DNA of 64,000 nt from an uncultured Dokdonia sp. (GCF_947492815.1 NZ_CANLOB010000006.1:62001-126000); one strand, 5' to 3'. Positions 35,097-44,649 are shown, counted from the stretch's first letter. Notes: generated from the letters alone by a model not told the origin. Numbers and translations: made by a program.

Positions 35097-35513
35097 ATGA
35101 ATCTAGTTCTTAGAAATATCCTTGCTGTCATTATAGGATGTATAGTAGGAAGTATTGTCAATATGGGATTGATTACACTAGGACATTCTGTAACACCTAT
35201 ACCCAATGTAGATCCCAATGATATGGTTGCTATGAAAGAAGTGATGCCTTCCCTAGCACCTAAATTTTTCATCTTTCCATTTTTAGGACATGCATTAGGA
35301 ACTTTAGTAGGTGCCTTTATTGCTGGAATGATTAGTAAAACCGCTACAATGCGAAGTGCACTTATTGTAGGGGTGTTTTTTTTAATAGGCGGTATTACAA
35401 TTAATATCATGTTGCAAGGTCCAACTTGGTTTACTATTGTAGATATTGCGTTAGCATATATTCCTATGGCGTGGATTGGTGGAAAAATAGCGCAACGAAT
35501 GGCTCAAAAATAA
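35097..35513 (+). CDS. Small four-helix membrane protein
   Basis: 138 residues with four membrane helices (about 5-27, 58-78, 86-105, 113-132) and a short polar loop (PIPNVDPNDMVAMKEVMP) after the first. Glycines in the helices suggest close packing. No family recognised. It lies 31 bp before the AraC gene but could be separate from it. Confidence 0.7.
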   Translation: MNLVLRNILAVIIGCIVGSIVNMGLITLGHSVTPIPNVDPNDMVAMKEVMPSLAPKFFIFPFLGHALGTLVGAFIAGMISKTATMRSALIVGVFFLIGGITINIMLQGPTWFTIVDIALAYIPMAWIGGKIAQRMAQK

Positions 35514-35544
35514 TTTTTCATAGTAGTTATCATACTCATTTTTA

Positions 35545-36423
35545 ATGTCTCAAGATATTCCTCAAATAGCCTTTAAGACCAATCATAATGGACTAAAAGA
35601 GATAGAAATTATTACCATAGAAAGTTTGATGGAACGAAAAGAGACATTAGATCACTTTCCTGAAAAAGCACATCAGGTTCGTTTTTATTTATTAATATAC
35701 TACACAGAAGGTATTACAGAGCATTTGGTAGATTTTGTTTGGCATTCTATTCGAAAAAACACTTTATTATATCTCACAAAGGGACAAATCAACGCCTTTA
35801 AATTTACTCCAGATGTAAAAGGATATATTGTCTTATTTACAGAAAACTATTTTAAGAATCAGTTAAGTACATTGCCTAGAAATACCGTAATACGCTTATT
35901 TACATCACACCTCTTCTCCCCTATTATTCAAGTTCCTGAAAGTTCACAGGTACCTGATTATTTTCAGTTGTTTTACAAAGAGTTTTATAAAGAAAAACAC
36001 GCTTTTAATAAAGAGAATATTATAAATGCTTTATACACCATTATATTTTCAAAACTAGAACAACTAAAACAATCACAAACCTTTCATATACAAGAGTCTG
36101 ATAAACTAGCGACATTTCTAAAGTTTAAATCATTAATAGAACACCAATATTCAAAAAGTAGAAATGCCGATTTCTATGCGTCAGAGATGAATATAAGTTA
36201 TAAGCACCTCAACACTATTTGTAAGGAGATTGTACATAAAACAGCCAAACAATTTATAGATGAATTTATAATTTTGGAAGCTAAAAGACAGCTCATAAAC
36301 TCTTCTATTAAAAGTACCGAACTCGCCTATGCTTTAGGTTTTGAAGAACCAACCAACTTTGTAAAATACTTCAAGAAGCACGCTACAGTAACCCCAAATG
36401 AATTCAAAAATCTTCATAAATAA
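35545..36423 (+). CDS. AraC family transcriptional regulator
   Basis: 292 residues. The N-terminal cupin-like sensing part is followed by a C-terminal double HTH (about 195-290) with NISYKHLNTICKEIVHKTAKQFI and STELAYALGFEEPTNFVKYFKKHATVTPNEF, the AraC/XylS signature. It lies 95 bp upstream of a pair of lipoprotein genes on the same strand, which it may control. The effector is unknown. Confidence 0.9.
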   Translation: MSQDIPQIAFKTNHNGLKEIEIITIESLMERKETLDHFPEKAHQVRFYLLIYYTEGITEHLVDFVWHSIRKNTLLYLTKGQINAFKFTPDVKGYIVLFTENYFKNQLSTLPRNTVIRLFTSHLFSPIIQVPESSQVPDYFQLFYKEFYKEKHAFNKENIINALYTIIFSKLEQLKQSQTFHIQESDKLATFLKFKSLIEHQYSKSRNADFYASEMNISYKHLNTICKEIVHKTAKQFIDEFIILEAKRQLINSSIKSTELAYALGFEEPTNFVKYFKKHATVTPNEFKNLHK

Positions 36424-36518
36424 GCTTTAAGGTTCGACATTAACCATTTTTTGAAATACTTACACCTAGTATTCCCATAGTAGGCTAGGTACTTTTGTGT
36501 CATCATAAAATCATCATA

Positions 36519-37391
36519 ATGAAACACATCACCCTTGCTTGCCTTGTACTTATCACAGTACTTTCTTGCAAAAATGACACTACAAAACAAGAAATCACAG
36601 AACCTAAAAAACAAACAATTATGGAACCCACAAACAAAGAAAAAGCCATCGCCTTATTAGTAAGCTTAGAAACAGGAGATCAAACTCCTGTGGCATATAT
36701 TAACCCTACAAATTATGTACAACATAACTTAGGCGTTGCTGATGGATTAGAAGGATTTGGAGCTGTATTACAAAATGCACCCGAAGGTGGTTTTAAAGCC
36801 AATGTCGTTAGAGCTTATGAAGATGGCAATTATGTGTTCTCACATACCATTTATGATTTCTTTGGCCCAAAAATAGGGTTTGATATTTTTAGATTTGAAG
36901 AAGGAAAAATTGTAGAGCATTGGGATAACTTAATAGATATCAAAGCAGCAAACCCTAGCGGACATACACAAACAGACGGTCCTACCCAAGCAACTGACTT
37001 AGATAAAACAGCTACAAACAAAGAACTGGTAAGTGATTTTGTCAATACTATTCTAGTAAAAGGTGAAATGGACAAAATAGGTAACTATTTTACTGGAGAT
37101 ACCTATACGCAACATAACCCTGATATTGCCGATGGCCTCTCAGGTTTAGGACAAGCCTTAGAAGGAATGGCTAAACAAGGAATTACGATGGTATATACTA
37201 AAACACATAAAGTATTAGGAGAAGGTAATTTTGTGTTAACAGTGAGTGAAGGAACATTTGCAGACGCCCCCACTTCTTTTTATGATTTATTTAGAGTAGA
37301 AGACGGAAAGATTGTTGAGCACTGGGATGTCATGGAAACTATTGCTCCAGAAGCAACACATCAAAATAATAATGGTAAATTCAATTTCTAA
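36519..37391 (+). CDS. Lipoprotein with two SnoaL/NTF2-like domains
   Basis: 290 residues from the ATG at 36519, which starts the signal MKHITLACLVLITVLSC. Two tandem NTF2-fold domains follow, each with TQHNPDIADGLSGLG / VQHNLGVADGLEGFG and FRFEEGKIVEHWD / FRVEDGKIVEHWD. Such domains bind small hydrophobic molecules or act as hydrolases or isomerases. It sits between the AraC gene and a monooxygenase-like lipoprotein (6 bp later). Confidence 0.85.
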   Translation: MKHITLACLVLITVLSCKNDTTKQEITEPKKQTIMEPTNKEKAIALLVSLETGDQTPVAYINPTNYVQHNLGVADGLEGFGAVLQNAPEGGFKANVVRAYEDGNYVFSHTIYDFFGPKIGFDIFRFEEGKIVEHWDNLIDIKAANPSGHTQTDGPTQATDLDKTATNKELVSDFVNTILVKGEMDKIGNYFTGDTYTQHNPDIADGLSGLGQALEGMAKQGITMVYTKTHKVLGEGNFVLTVSEGTFADAPTSFYDLFRVEDGKIVEHWDVMETIAPEATHQNNNGKFNF

Positions 37392-37396
37392 ATCCT

Positions 37397-37762
37397 ATGA
37401 AAAAGATTTTCTTCATCCTTTTTGCTGGTTTCCTATTGAGTTGCCAACAAAATACAAATGACAGGAAACCCTATGTTATTGAGATCACTACATTTGCTTA
37501 TAAAACATCTGTAAATATTGATGAATTCTGGAAAGAAGATGCAAATATTCAAGCCAAATTCACGAGCAAACAACCTGGCTTTATAAGTCGTGAAAGTGGG
37601 TATTCAAAAGAAAACAATGAAGTACTAGTTGTGGTCAAATGGAAAAACCAAACAAGTGCTGATGCATCCATGCAAAAATTTATGACAGACACATCAGTAA
37701 CGACTTATGCAGATATGATAGATGCCCCATCCATGAAAATGAAACGGTATCAAGTCAAGTAA
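37397..37762 (+). CDS. Lipoprotein with antibiotic-biosynthesis-monooxygenase-like fold
   Basis: 121 residues. The lipobox is FLLSC. The mature part has the ferredoxin-like pattern of ABM proteins (FKTSVNIDEFW, QPGFISRESGYS, VLVVVKWKN). It follows the SnoaL-like lipoprotein by 6 bp, so both are probably exported together. Whether it is catalytic is not clear; no substrate is suggested. Confidence 0.75.
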   Translation: MKKIFFILFAGFLLSCQQNTNDRKPYVIEITTFAYKTSVNIDEFWKEDANIQAKFTSKQPGFISRESGYSKENNEVLVVVKWKNQTSADASMQKFMTDTSVTTYADMIDAPSMKMKRYQVK

Positions 37763-37774
37763 ATATTATATAGT

Positions 37775-37929
37775 TAACCCGTTGTGCATTTTGATAAAAT
37801 AACTAGTAATTGTCCTATTAATCTTCATTATATATCTCAAATCCTAAAGGAAGTGATGAAGATTTCTTCGATTCACCCTTCAGGGAGGGGAAAAAATCAA
37901 GAAATCTATTCAAAATGCACAACGGGTTA
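37775..37929. mobile_element. Inverted-repeat element with perfect 20-bp ends (MITE-like)
   Basis: TAACCCGTTGTGCATTTTGA (37775-37794) is exactly complementary to TCAAAATGCACAACGGGTTA (37910-37929). The 155-bp unit has no coding frame and lies 12 bp after a stop codon. A diverged relative is at 34093-34250. Confidence 0.7.
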
Positions 37930-37945
37930 TAGTTAGAAAAATTAC

Positions 37946-37977
37946 AATAGCGATTTGAAGAATTTCAAATCGCTATT
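37946..37977 (+). terminator. Intrinsic terminator after the lipoprotein pair
   Basis: A perfect 14-bp stem AATAGCGATTTGAA / TTCAAATCGCTATT with a 4-nt loop, followed by ATTTTAT. The remaining ~100 bp to the next gene show nothing. Confidence 0.75.
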
Positions 37978-38080
37978 ATTTTATACCTAATCATTACCTA
38001 GTATCGGGTATTTTAAAAAACACATATTATTGTATATTGGCTGCTACTTGAAACAAAAACTCATATTACCATCATCATCT

Positions 38081-39103
38081 ATGAAATCCCTATTTCTTTC
38101 AACAATCATTTGTCTATTTTTTATTCCACTAACTCAAGCTCAAGAAATCGAAGAAGCTGGGTATATTGAAATAAGTACAGACCGTATTAAAAATACAAAT
38201 ATCAAGAGTATAAAAGAGGAGTCCGACTGTTATGTAGAACAAGAAAAACCTCCTTATAAATTTGAAGATTGTGGAGAAAAAATAAAAGAAGAGTATGATA
38301 AAAATGGTCATCTTACTTCTTTAAAGTTATATGAAGATGGTGATTTAACTGACACCTATACATACTTATATGAGGGAAATAAACTTGTAAGTGAAAAAGA
38401 TGATGATGGAGAAGATACTACTAAAAAAACATATCGTTATAACGCATCAGGATTACTTATTGAAAAAAAGGAATATGATAACAATACACTAGAGTATCAT
38501 TATACATATGCGTATAATACAAAAGGTCTTATGATAGAAAAGGAATATACTTCCTTAAGAGAAGATAGTGGTGCATTTGGTGGTACCACCTATTCTAAAA
38601 CAATCTATACCTATAATAATAACGGGAAATGTACGTCAGAAACCGAATACCACAAAGATGGACGTGAAAAAAATAAAATCATATATGAACATAGTAATAC
38701 TAATGGACATACTATTTTAGAAAAAGAGAAACATGACGAAAACGAATATGTATCTCAATATTCTATCACCTATGACACTAGAGGAAATATTACTGAAAAA
38801 ATCTTATATAGTTATTATGGAAAACAAGAAGAAAGAAGAGTAAGAACTTTTGACACAAACAATAATGTACTTACTTACGAATCTTATAATGAAGATAATG
38901 TTCTTGTAAATCGTGTTGTATATACATATAATGCTCAAAACGATCCAATTCAAGAGGTTAGCACTAGAGGTAAAGACGATCAATATATTAGAAAATATAT
39001 GTACGAATATGATGAGCGAGGAAATTGGATTACAAGAGTAACTCAAAAAGATGAAAATGAGTATATCTCTAATGAAATAAAACGTACAATTAAGTATCAT
39101 TAA
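38081..39103 (+). CDS. Secreted protein with YD/RHS-like repeats
   Basis: 340 residues from the ATG at 38081, which begins a signal peptide (MKSLFLSTIICLFFIPLTQAQ). The body is about ten repeats of the type YEYDERGNWI / YTYNNNGKCTSE / YRYNASGLLIEKKEY, as in small RHS-like beta-rich proteins. It has no toxin domain and is far too short for a polymorphic toxin. Likely a periplasmic or surface protein of unknown role. Confidence 0.8.
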   Translation: MKSLFLSTIICLFFIPLTQAQEIEEAGYIEISTDRIKNTNIKSIKEESDCYVEQEKPPYKFEDCGEKIKEEYDKNGHLTSLKLYEDGDLTDTYTYLYEGNKLVSEKDDDGEDTTKKTYRYNASGLLIEKKEYDNNTLEYHYTYAYNTKGLMIEKEYTSLREDSGAFGGTTYSKTIYTYNNNGKCTSETEYHKDGREKNKIIYEHSNTNGHTILEKEKHDENEYVSQYSITYDTRGNITEKILYSYYGKQEERRVRTFDTNNNVLTYESYNEDNVLVNRVVYTYNAQNDPIQEVSTRGKDDQYIRKYMYEYDERGNWITRVTQKDENEYISNEIKRTIKYH

Positions 39104-39142
39104 TACCATCATTGCCTTTACGATATAGGATACTTCTCTTAG

Positions 39143-39276
39143 TACGCTTTCGCGAAATCGAGCTTGCGAGATTCACGACCGCAGGGAGAATGAAATGATA
39201 AATCGAGCTTGCGAGACCTGCCGGCAGGCAGGCAGGTTCACGACCCAAAGGGAGAGCGAAGCGTTAAAGCGTATAC
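39143..39276. repeat. GC-rich palindromic repeat, inverted long copy
   Basis: TACGCTTTCGCGAAATCGAG, then the TTCACGACCGCAGGGAGAA block twice with CCTGCCGGCAGGCAGG between, then GAAGCGTTAAAGCGTATAC. This is the 21115-21331 family in reverse with two units. The outer ends GTACGCTTT / AAAGCGTATAC are near-complementary. Confidence 0.8.
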
Positions 39277-39360
39277 AACAAAACAAAGAACTTGTAACAA
39301 ATACCCATATATAAAGACTATTATAGGACGTAGCATTTAATTAATGATCGCTATATTTCA

Positions 39361-39663
39361 ATGAATAAAAGTATTAAAGAACAAAAAAAAGAAATTATCA
39401 CTAGAGAAATTAAGAGATTAAAAAATCAAAATCGCTCATTAAAAAAAATGATACCATACGGTATAACATTTTTTATTATTATCTCTTTTGTTCTTCCCTT
39501 TTTTCCTAATATGAAAGGAAATATCACTCTTGAAAACCTAGGATATATAGAATCCTCTCTAATTAATTGTGTCATATTATTTGCTTTCTATATTGTTTTC
39601 TTCTTGTTAACCTTACGGATAAACAATAAAAAAATAGATCAGTTTAAGAAAACAGTTTTATAG
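39361..39663 (+). CDS. Small membrane protein
   Basis: 100 residues. A basic coiled-coil N-terminus (KSIKEQKKEIITREIKRLKNQ) is followed by two membrane helices (about 32-49 and 72-92) and a basic tail. No family recognised. It is 27 bp before the sulfotransferase-like gene. Confidence 0.6.
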   Translation: MNKSIKEQKKEIITREIKRLKNQNRSLKKMIPYGITFFIIISFVLPFFPNMKGNITLENLGYIESSLINCVILFAFYIVFFLLTLRINNKKIDQFKKTVL

Positions 39664-39690
39664 ATATTTGTATTAAAATGTAGAAAACAA

Positions 39691-40545
39691 ATGTCCTCTA
39701 TAAAAAAACCAAGAAAGCTATTTCCTAAACATACTATTGTTGAAGAACATCCTACTACCATTTGTTATAAACTACCTGCTGTTGTTTTTAAATATCCTTT
39801 TTTTAATGAAGGTGTTCAGGCATACCAAATGAAAGGACATGCAATCACCAATGGAACATTAGATGCTATAGACATAATTCCGAATAGACAACTTGAGTTA
39901 AAGGGCTTTATTTTTCATACATCACATTGTGGTTCTACATTACTAGTTAGAATGTTGCAAACAACTTCGCACATTAGAGTTATATCAGAAACAGAAGCCA
40001 TTAATGGCTTATTACTTTCTTACGTATTACATAATCTCCCAAAAGAAACTGTTCAAAAACAATTAAAAGAAATTATTGAAAGTTATTGTCAACCTTTAGG
40101 TGATGAGAAGCATGTGATTTTTAAACTTACTTCTTGGAATATATTTATGATAGATGTATTTCTAGAACTTTATCCTACTACAAAATGGATGTATCTCGAT
40201 AGAAAAACAGAAGAAGTTGTCGCTTCCTTAAAAAAATCTGACGGTGGCTTTGCGCAATGGTGGGAATACCCAACTGACTATCCTAGGAAGTATTTTACAG
40301 CAAAAGAATATAGATATACTACAAAAGAAGATTACCTAACACATATGGTAGAGCAGCATCGAAAACAAGCCAAACTTCATAAGAACGCACAAGCATTATA
40401 TAGTAATTACATTACCTTAATAAATGATTTTGAAAACATCATAACACATTTTAAGCTCCATCTCTCTGACCAAGAAATTGAAAATGCAAAAAAAGCTACT
40501 ACATACTATTCAAAATCTATAACGAAAATAACGTACTCTAAATAG
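39691..40545 (+). CDS. Sulfotransferase-like protein
   Basis: 284 residues. GFIFHTSHCGSTLLVRMLQ at about residue 70 has the shape of the 5'-phosphosulfate-binding loop (strand, then HxSxxGST, then helix), followed by SETEAINGLL and WMYLDRKTEEVVASLKKS. It may transfer sulfate from PAPS, but the family also contains kinases and proteins without known activity. Cytoplasmic, no signal peptide. Confidence 0.65.
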   Translation: MSSIKKPRKLFPKHTIVEEHPTTICYKLPAVVFKYPFFNEGVQAYQMKGHAITNGTLDAIDIIPNRQLELKGFIFHTSHCGSTLLVRMLQTTSHIRVISETEAINGLLLSYVLHNLPKETVQKQLKEIIESYCQPLGDEKHVIFKLTSWNIFMIDVFLELYPTTKWMYLDRKTEEVVASLKKSDGGFAQWWEYPTDYPRKYFTAKEYRYTTKEDYLTHMVEQHRKQAKLHKNAQALYSNYITLINDFENIITHFKLHLSDQEIENAKKATTYYSKSITKITYSK

Positions 40546-40632
40546 TTTCTATAAACATTCGGTTAAAAAAAAAAGGTTCTCATTAAAATTATTAGTATTT
40601 TAATGCATAGTAAACTATAGCTGTTTGTGTAA

Positions 40633-41643
40633 ATGATTAAAGTAGAATTACTTCAGAGAAATAGTCTCATCTTTGGGATTCCATTGTTATTAATTATTGG
40701 AGTTGTACTACTTACACAATCGCAAGTTTTTACAACACAATCATCGTTACTTTCTATAGGAGTTACTGCCGATCTATTAGTGACCATACCACTAGTCTAC
40801 TTCTTACTTATTAGAAAAACCAAGATTCCAAAAACCACGATTGTACCTTTTCTAATTTTAGGAATGATACTCTGTAGCACACTAATCCCACAGGAAAATC
40901 AAACGTATTTTTTACTCTTTAAAAAATGGATTTTTCCTCTTGTAGAAATTACAGTTATTACCTATATCATTTATAAGGTAAGAAGTGTTGTAAAACAATA
41001 CAATCTCAAAAAGAATACTACCATTGACTTTTTTACAGCTTTAAAAAACACATGTAAAGAAATACTTCCTAAAACAGTAGCTATAGCATTAACAACAGAA
41101 ATTGCGGTATTCTATTATGGATTTATCTATTGGAAAAAAAGAACCTTAAAGAAAAATGAATTTTCATATCATAAAGAAACGGGTAGTCTTACACTACTTG
41201 CAGCAATTATATGTATAATAGCTATAGAAACTATTGTATTACATGTTGTTATCGCAAAGTCAAGTACGATAGCAGCTTGGATAGTGACTTTCTTAAGTAT
41301 ATATTCGGGGATTCAATTATTTGGCTTTTTAAAGTCTATTTTAAAAAGACCTATCAGTATCCAAAATGAGAAAATCTATCTTAGATATGGTATCATGAGT
41401 GAATCTATCATAGCTATAAAAGATATAGATACCATACTACTATCATCAAAGGATATTGATGCAAAAGAAACTCGTACGTTATCCTTTCTAGGATCTCTGG
41501 AACCTCATACTATTATTATTACACTAAAAAAAGAATACACATTAACTGGGCTATATGGTATTCAAAAGAAATATAAAAAAATAGCCTTTTCTGTAGATGA
41601 TAAAATAAGGTTTAAGAATACTGTTGAACATTTTATTAACTAA
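40633..41643 (+). CDS. Membrane protein with PH-like C-terminal domain
   Basis: 336 residues. Hydrophobic segments at about 14-30, 43-60, 72-88, 98-114, 188-208 and 215-238 are followed by a soluble tail (IYLRYGIMSESIIAIKDIDTILL...HTIIITLKKEY) like bacterial PH domains. No family recognised with certainty. Start ATG at 40633, 87 bp after the sulfotransferase-like gene. Confidence 0.65.
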   Translation: MIKVELLQRNSLIFGIPLLLIIGVVLLTQSQVFTTQSSLLSIGVTADLLVTIPLVYFLLIRKTKIPKTTIVPFLILGMILCSTLIPQENQTYFLLFKKWIFPLVEITVITYIIYKVRSVVKQYNLKKNTTIDFFTALKNTCKEILPKTVAIALTTEIAVFYYGFIYWKKRTLKKNEFSYHKETGSLTLLAAIICIIAIETIVLHVVIAKSSTIAAWIVTFLSIYSGIQLFGFLKSILKRPISIQNEKIYLRYGIMSESIIAIKDIDTILLSSKDIDAKETRTLSFLGSLEPHTIIITLKKEYTLTGLYGIQKKYKKIAFSVDDKIRFKNTVEHFIN

Positions 41644-41670
41644 AGAATTATCATTTAAAAATCAATCCCT

Positions 41671-42036
41671 ATGGAATACGCAGTTACATCAATCAGAGCT
41701 TTTATTGGCGCCAAAGATTACGAACTTTCAAGAAACTTTTATCTTGATTTAGGTTTTGAAGAACGAAAAACAGGTCCTAAAATGTCGTATTTCAGATTGG
41801 GTGATTTTGGTTTTTACTTGCAAGATGCCTATGTGAAAGATTGGGTCAATAATACCATGTTATTTCTAGAAGTAAAAGACCTGGAAACACATTTACTTCG
41901 TATGAAATCACTAGAGCTTGATAAAACCTATAAAAAAGTTAGAATCTCACACATACATTACAATGATTGGGGTAAAGAATTCTTTCTATATGATCCCTCT
42001 GGTATTTTATGGCATATTGGTGAGTTTAACAACTAG
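41671..42036 (+). CDS. VOC family (glyoxalase/bleomycin-resistance-like) protein
   Basis: 121 residues, one VOC module pair: SIRAFIGAKDYELSRNFYLDLGFEE, LGDFGFYLQDAY, and FFLYDPSGILWHIGEF at the end. Metal ligands of true glyoxalases are only partly present (one His and one Glu in WHIGEF), so the chemistry is open. Confidence 0.85.
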   Translation: MEYAVTSIRAFIGAKDYELSRNFYLDLGFEERKTGPKMSYFRLGDFGFYLQDAYVKDWVNNTMLFLEVKDLETHLLRMKSLELDKTYKKVRISHIHYNDWGKEFFLYDPSGILWHIGEFNN

Positions 42037-42129
42037 CATATAGTATACATAAACTTATTGTTCTTCGATGAAATTACTCAAAATATACAACAAGTACAGC
42101 GACAATAAAATAACGTCACCTCCCGCTTC

Positions 42130-42146
42130 TTTCAAATATTTTGAAA
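42130..42146. promoter_or_regulatory. Palindrome upstream of tetR
   Basis: TTTCAAA-TAT-TTTGAAA, a perfect 7-bp inverted repeat 79 bp before the tetR start. It could be an operator for autoregulation or a weak terminator for the VOC gene. Confidence 0.4.
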
Positions 42147-42224
42147 CAACTTTAACAATATATTTTGTTTAACGATTTAAATAATTAGGTAAACATTAAT
42201 TATCTTTACTGTAGAATCATACTT

Positions 42225-42908
42225 ATGGCTACAGCAAAGAAAACAACCAAGAAAAAAATAACCGCTACAGACATCATTTCTAAGTACATGGATCATGTCT
42301 TAGAACATGGCGAAGTTCCAGTAACGATCTATAAATTTTGTAAAGACATTAAATGTACCGAAGCCGAATTTTATGAGCATTTCGGTTCGTTTGAAGGATT
42401 AAAACAACATATCTGGATAGCACTTTATGATAGTACGGTTGCTACATTACACAAAGACAAAGATTTTGAACAGTATCCTAATAAAGATAAGATGCTTTCA
42501 TTTCTCTATACCATATTTGGTAATTTTACTGCTAATAGGAGCTATATCCTTTTTGTATTGAAAGAACATGCAATGCCTCTTAAAAATTTAGCACAGCTTA
42601 AAGAATTACGCACAAAAGTACGTCACTTTGCTACAGAACTTATAGAAGAAGGTAATGAAGACAAAACCTATAAAATCACAAAAAATCCTGTACAATTATT
42701 TAGCGAAGGCGCATGGGTACAGTTTTTACTCCTCCTTAAATACTGGATGAATGATAATTCTGCTGGATTTGAAAAAACAGATGTTGCTATTGAAAAATCA
42801 GTAAAAGCCATTTTTGACGTATTTGAAACGACGCCATTGGAAAGTATTATTGATTTAGGAAAGTTTTTAGTGAAAGAGAATTTTGCTTTTGCAAAATCGA
42901 ACTCGTGA
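42225..42908 (+). CDS. TetR family transcriptional regulator
   Basis: 227 residues. The N-terminus has Lys-rich ATAKKTTKKKI, then a TetR HTH (about 13-60: IISKYMDHVLEHG, VTIYKFCKDIKCTEAEFYEHFGSFEGL). The C-terminal ligand domain has no known effector. It lies upstream of the ABC1-kinase gene and probably controls it. The last codons (FAFAKSNS-stop) are encoded by a palindromic repeat that overlaps the gene's 3' end. Confidence 0.87.
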   Translation: MATAKKTTKKKITATDIISKYMDHVLEHGEVPVTIYKFCKDIKCTEAEFYEHFGSFEGLKQHIWIALYDSTVATLHKDKDFEQYPNKDKMLSFLYTIFGNFTANRSYILFVLKEHAMPLKNLAQLKELRTKVRHFATELIEEGNEDKTYKITKNPVQLFSEGAWVQFLLLLKYWMNDNSAGFEKTDVAIEKSVKAIFDVFETTPLESIIDLGKFLVKENFAFAKSNS

Positions 42909-42965
42909 GACCTGTCTGCCGGAAGGTAGGTTTACAACCAAATAGAGAATGAAGTGTTAAAGTAA
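42886..42965. repeat. GC-rich palindromic repeat overlapping the tetR 3' end
   Basis: GCTTTTGCAAAATCGAACTC-GTGAGACCTGTCTGCCGG then AGAATGAAGTGTTAAAGT. This matches the element at 39143 (GCTTTCGCGAAATCGAGCTT...) base for base at most positions. It provides about seven codons and the stop of tetR. Confidence 0.7.
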
Positions 42966-43056
42966 AGATTCCTTCCTTCGAGGGAATGAGAATTAATAAA
43001 ACAATGAGATTTCCTTCTAGGAAATTAAAATCAAAACCTCTCCAAGAGGAAAGCCT

Positions 43057-44382
43057 ATGAAAACAATAGATCACATACCTACTAACAAATTACAACGCGC
43101 ATCAAAATTGGTTAAAACTGGGGCTAAGGTTGGAGTAAATTATGTGAAATATTATGGAGAGAAGGTAGTAAACCCTTCATTATCTAAAGAAAAATTAAAC
43201 GAAAGTAATGCCGAAGATATATACGACGGCTTAAAAAGTTTAAAAGGAAGCGCACTAAAAGTGGCTCAAATGTTAAGTATGGAAAAAAACATTATGCCAA
43301 AGGCATATGTAGAGAAGTTTTCACTTTCTCAATTTTCAGTACCACCTCTTTCTGCACCTTTAGTACGTAAAACTTTTAAAAAGTATTTGGGGAAATACCC
43401 AGAAGATTTATTTGATACGTTTGAAGCTCAAAGTGTAAATGCTGCTAGTATAGGACAAGTTCACAAAGCTATACTGGATGGGAAAAAACTTGCTGTGAAA
43501 ATCCAATACCCTGGAGTTGCAGATAGTATCAGTAGTGATCTGGCTCTAGTGAAACCGATTGCTTCTAGAATGTTTAATCTACAAGGAAAAGGAAAAGAAA
43601 AGTACTTTAAAGAAGTAGAAGATAAACTTTTAGAAGAAACCGATTATACACTAGAGCTAGCACAAAGTATGCAAATGGTAGAAGATTGTGCTGCTATCCC
43701 TAATTTACAGTTTCCAAGGTATTATGCAGACTTATCTAGTGAACGTATCCTTACCATGGATTGGATGGATGGACAACACTTAAGTGAGTTTGTAGCTCAA
43801 AATACTAGTCAGAAAGCTGCAGACCAATTAAGTCAAGCATTGTGGGATTTTTATATGTTCCAAATGCATCGTCTTAAAAGAGTACATGCAGATCCGCATC
43901 CAGGAAACTTTTTAGTAAATGATAAAGAGCAGCTTATTGCGATTGATTTTGGATGTATCAAGCACGTTCCAGAAGAGTTCTATACCCCCTACTTTGAGTT
44001 AGCTGAAAAAGAAAACATTAATAATCCAGAAATTTTTAAAGAAAAATTATTCGAATTAGAAATTTTAAGAGAAGATGATACACCAGACCAGATCAAATTC
44101 TTCTCAGACTTGTTTCATGAGATGTTAAGTCTATTTACAGAACCTTTTCATCAAGAAACATTTGATTTTAAAGACACTACTTTTTTCGATAAGATCGCTG
44201 CATTAAGCGAAAAATATAGTAAAGATACTGAGATTCGAAAAATGAATGGAAATCGCGGAAGCAAGCATTTCCTATATATAAATAGAACATTTTTTGGACT
44301 CTATAATTTAATGCATGATTTAGGAGGACGTATCAAGGTAAATAACTTTGAACAATACGCCTATAAAAATCGTGTCGCATAA
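43057..44382 (+). CDS. ABC1/AarF (UbiB-like) atypical kinase
   Basis: 441 residues. The family motifs are in order: LKGSALKVAQMLSME (KxGQ-like), NAASIGQVHKA (the Ala-rich nucleotide loop), LAVKIQYPGV (catalytic Lys), VHADPHPGNFLV and IAIDFGC (metal-binding Asp). ABC1 proteins are ATP-binding and often serve isoprenoid-quinone synthesis; a menaquinone role here would be inference. It lies 148 bp downstream of tetR. Confidence 0.92.
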   Translation: MKTIDHIPTNKLQRASKLVKTGAKVGVNYVKYYGEKVVNPSLSKEKLNESNAEDIYDGLKSLKGSALKVAQMLSMEKNIMPKAYVEKFSLSQFSVPPLSAPLVRKTFKKYLGKYPEDLFDTFEAQSVNAASIGQVHKAILDGKKLAVKIQYPGVADSISSDLALVKPIASRMFNLQGKGKEKYFKEVEDKLLEETDYTLELAQSMQMVEDCAAIPNLQFPRYYADLSSERILTMDWMDGQHLSEFVAQNTSQKAADQLSQALWDFYMFQMHRLKRVHADPHPGNFLVNDKEQLIAIDFGCIKHVPEEFYTPYFELAEKENINNPEIFKEKLFELEILREDDTPDQIKFFSDLFHEMLSLFTEPFHQETFDFKDTTFFDKIAALSEKYSKDTEIRKMNGNRGSKHFLYINRTFFGLYNLMHDLGGRIKVNNFEQYAYKNRVA

Positions 44383-44438
44383 AGCATAATAATTTGATTA
44401 GCCAAGCTTTTCAATTATTTGGTTAGGTTGTTTTAAAG

Positions 44439-44469
44439 AGAGCGCTTTCAGTCGGGCGCTCTTTTTTTG
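44439..44469 (+). terminator. Intrinsic terminator after the ABC1 kinase
   Basis: AGAGCGC / GCGCTCT stem with a 10-nt loop and a run of seven T. Confidence 0.88.
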
Positions 44470-44551
44470 TTATAGATTATGAATATCCTACTATTACTAT
44501 GCGTGCATACTAAACGATCTACGCTTTCTTCCTAAAAGGTAACCAAAAACA

Positions 44552-44559
44552 TATATTTG
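44552..44559 (+). promoter_or_regulatory. -7 box of the fabH promoter
   Basis: TATATTTG matches TAnnTTTG, about 90 bp upstream of the fabH ATG. The -33 region is T-rich without an exact TTTG. Confidence 0.4.
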
Positions 44560-44649
44560 TGATACGTGTTTTTTCACTTTCGTGAAAACATATAAAGTAA
44601 TACTTATACGTCACCATCTGATTGTGTGACCTTTAAAATAAAAACCTAT

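Noticed and set aside
38081..39103. RHS polymorphic toxin
   Set aside because: 340 residues of YD-type repeats only; no RHS core boundary and no C-terminal toxin.
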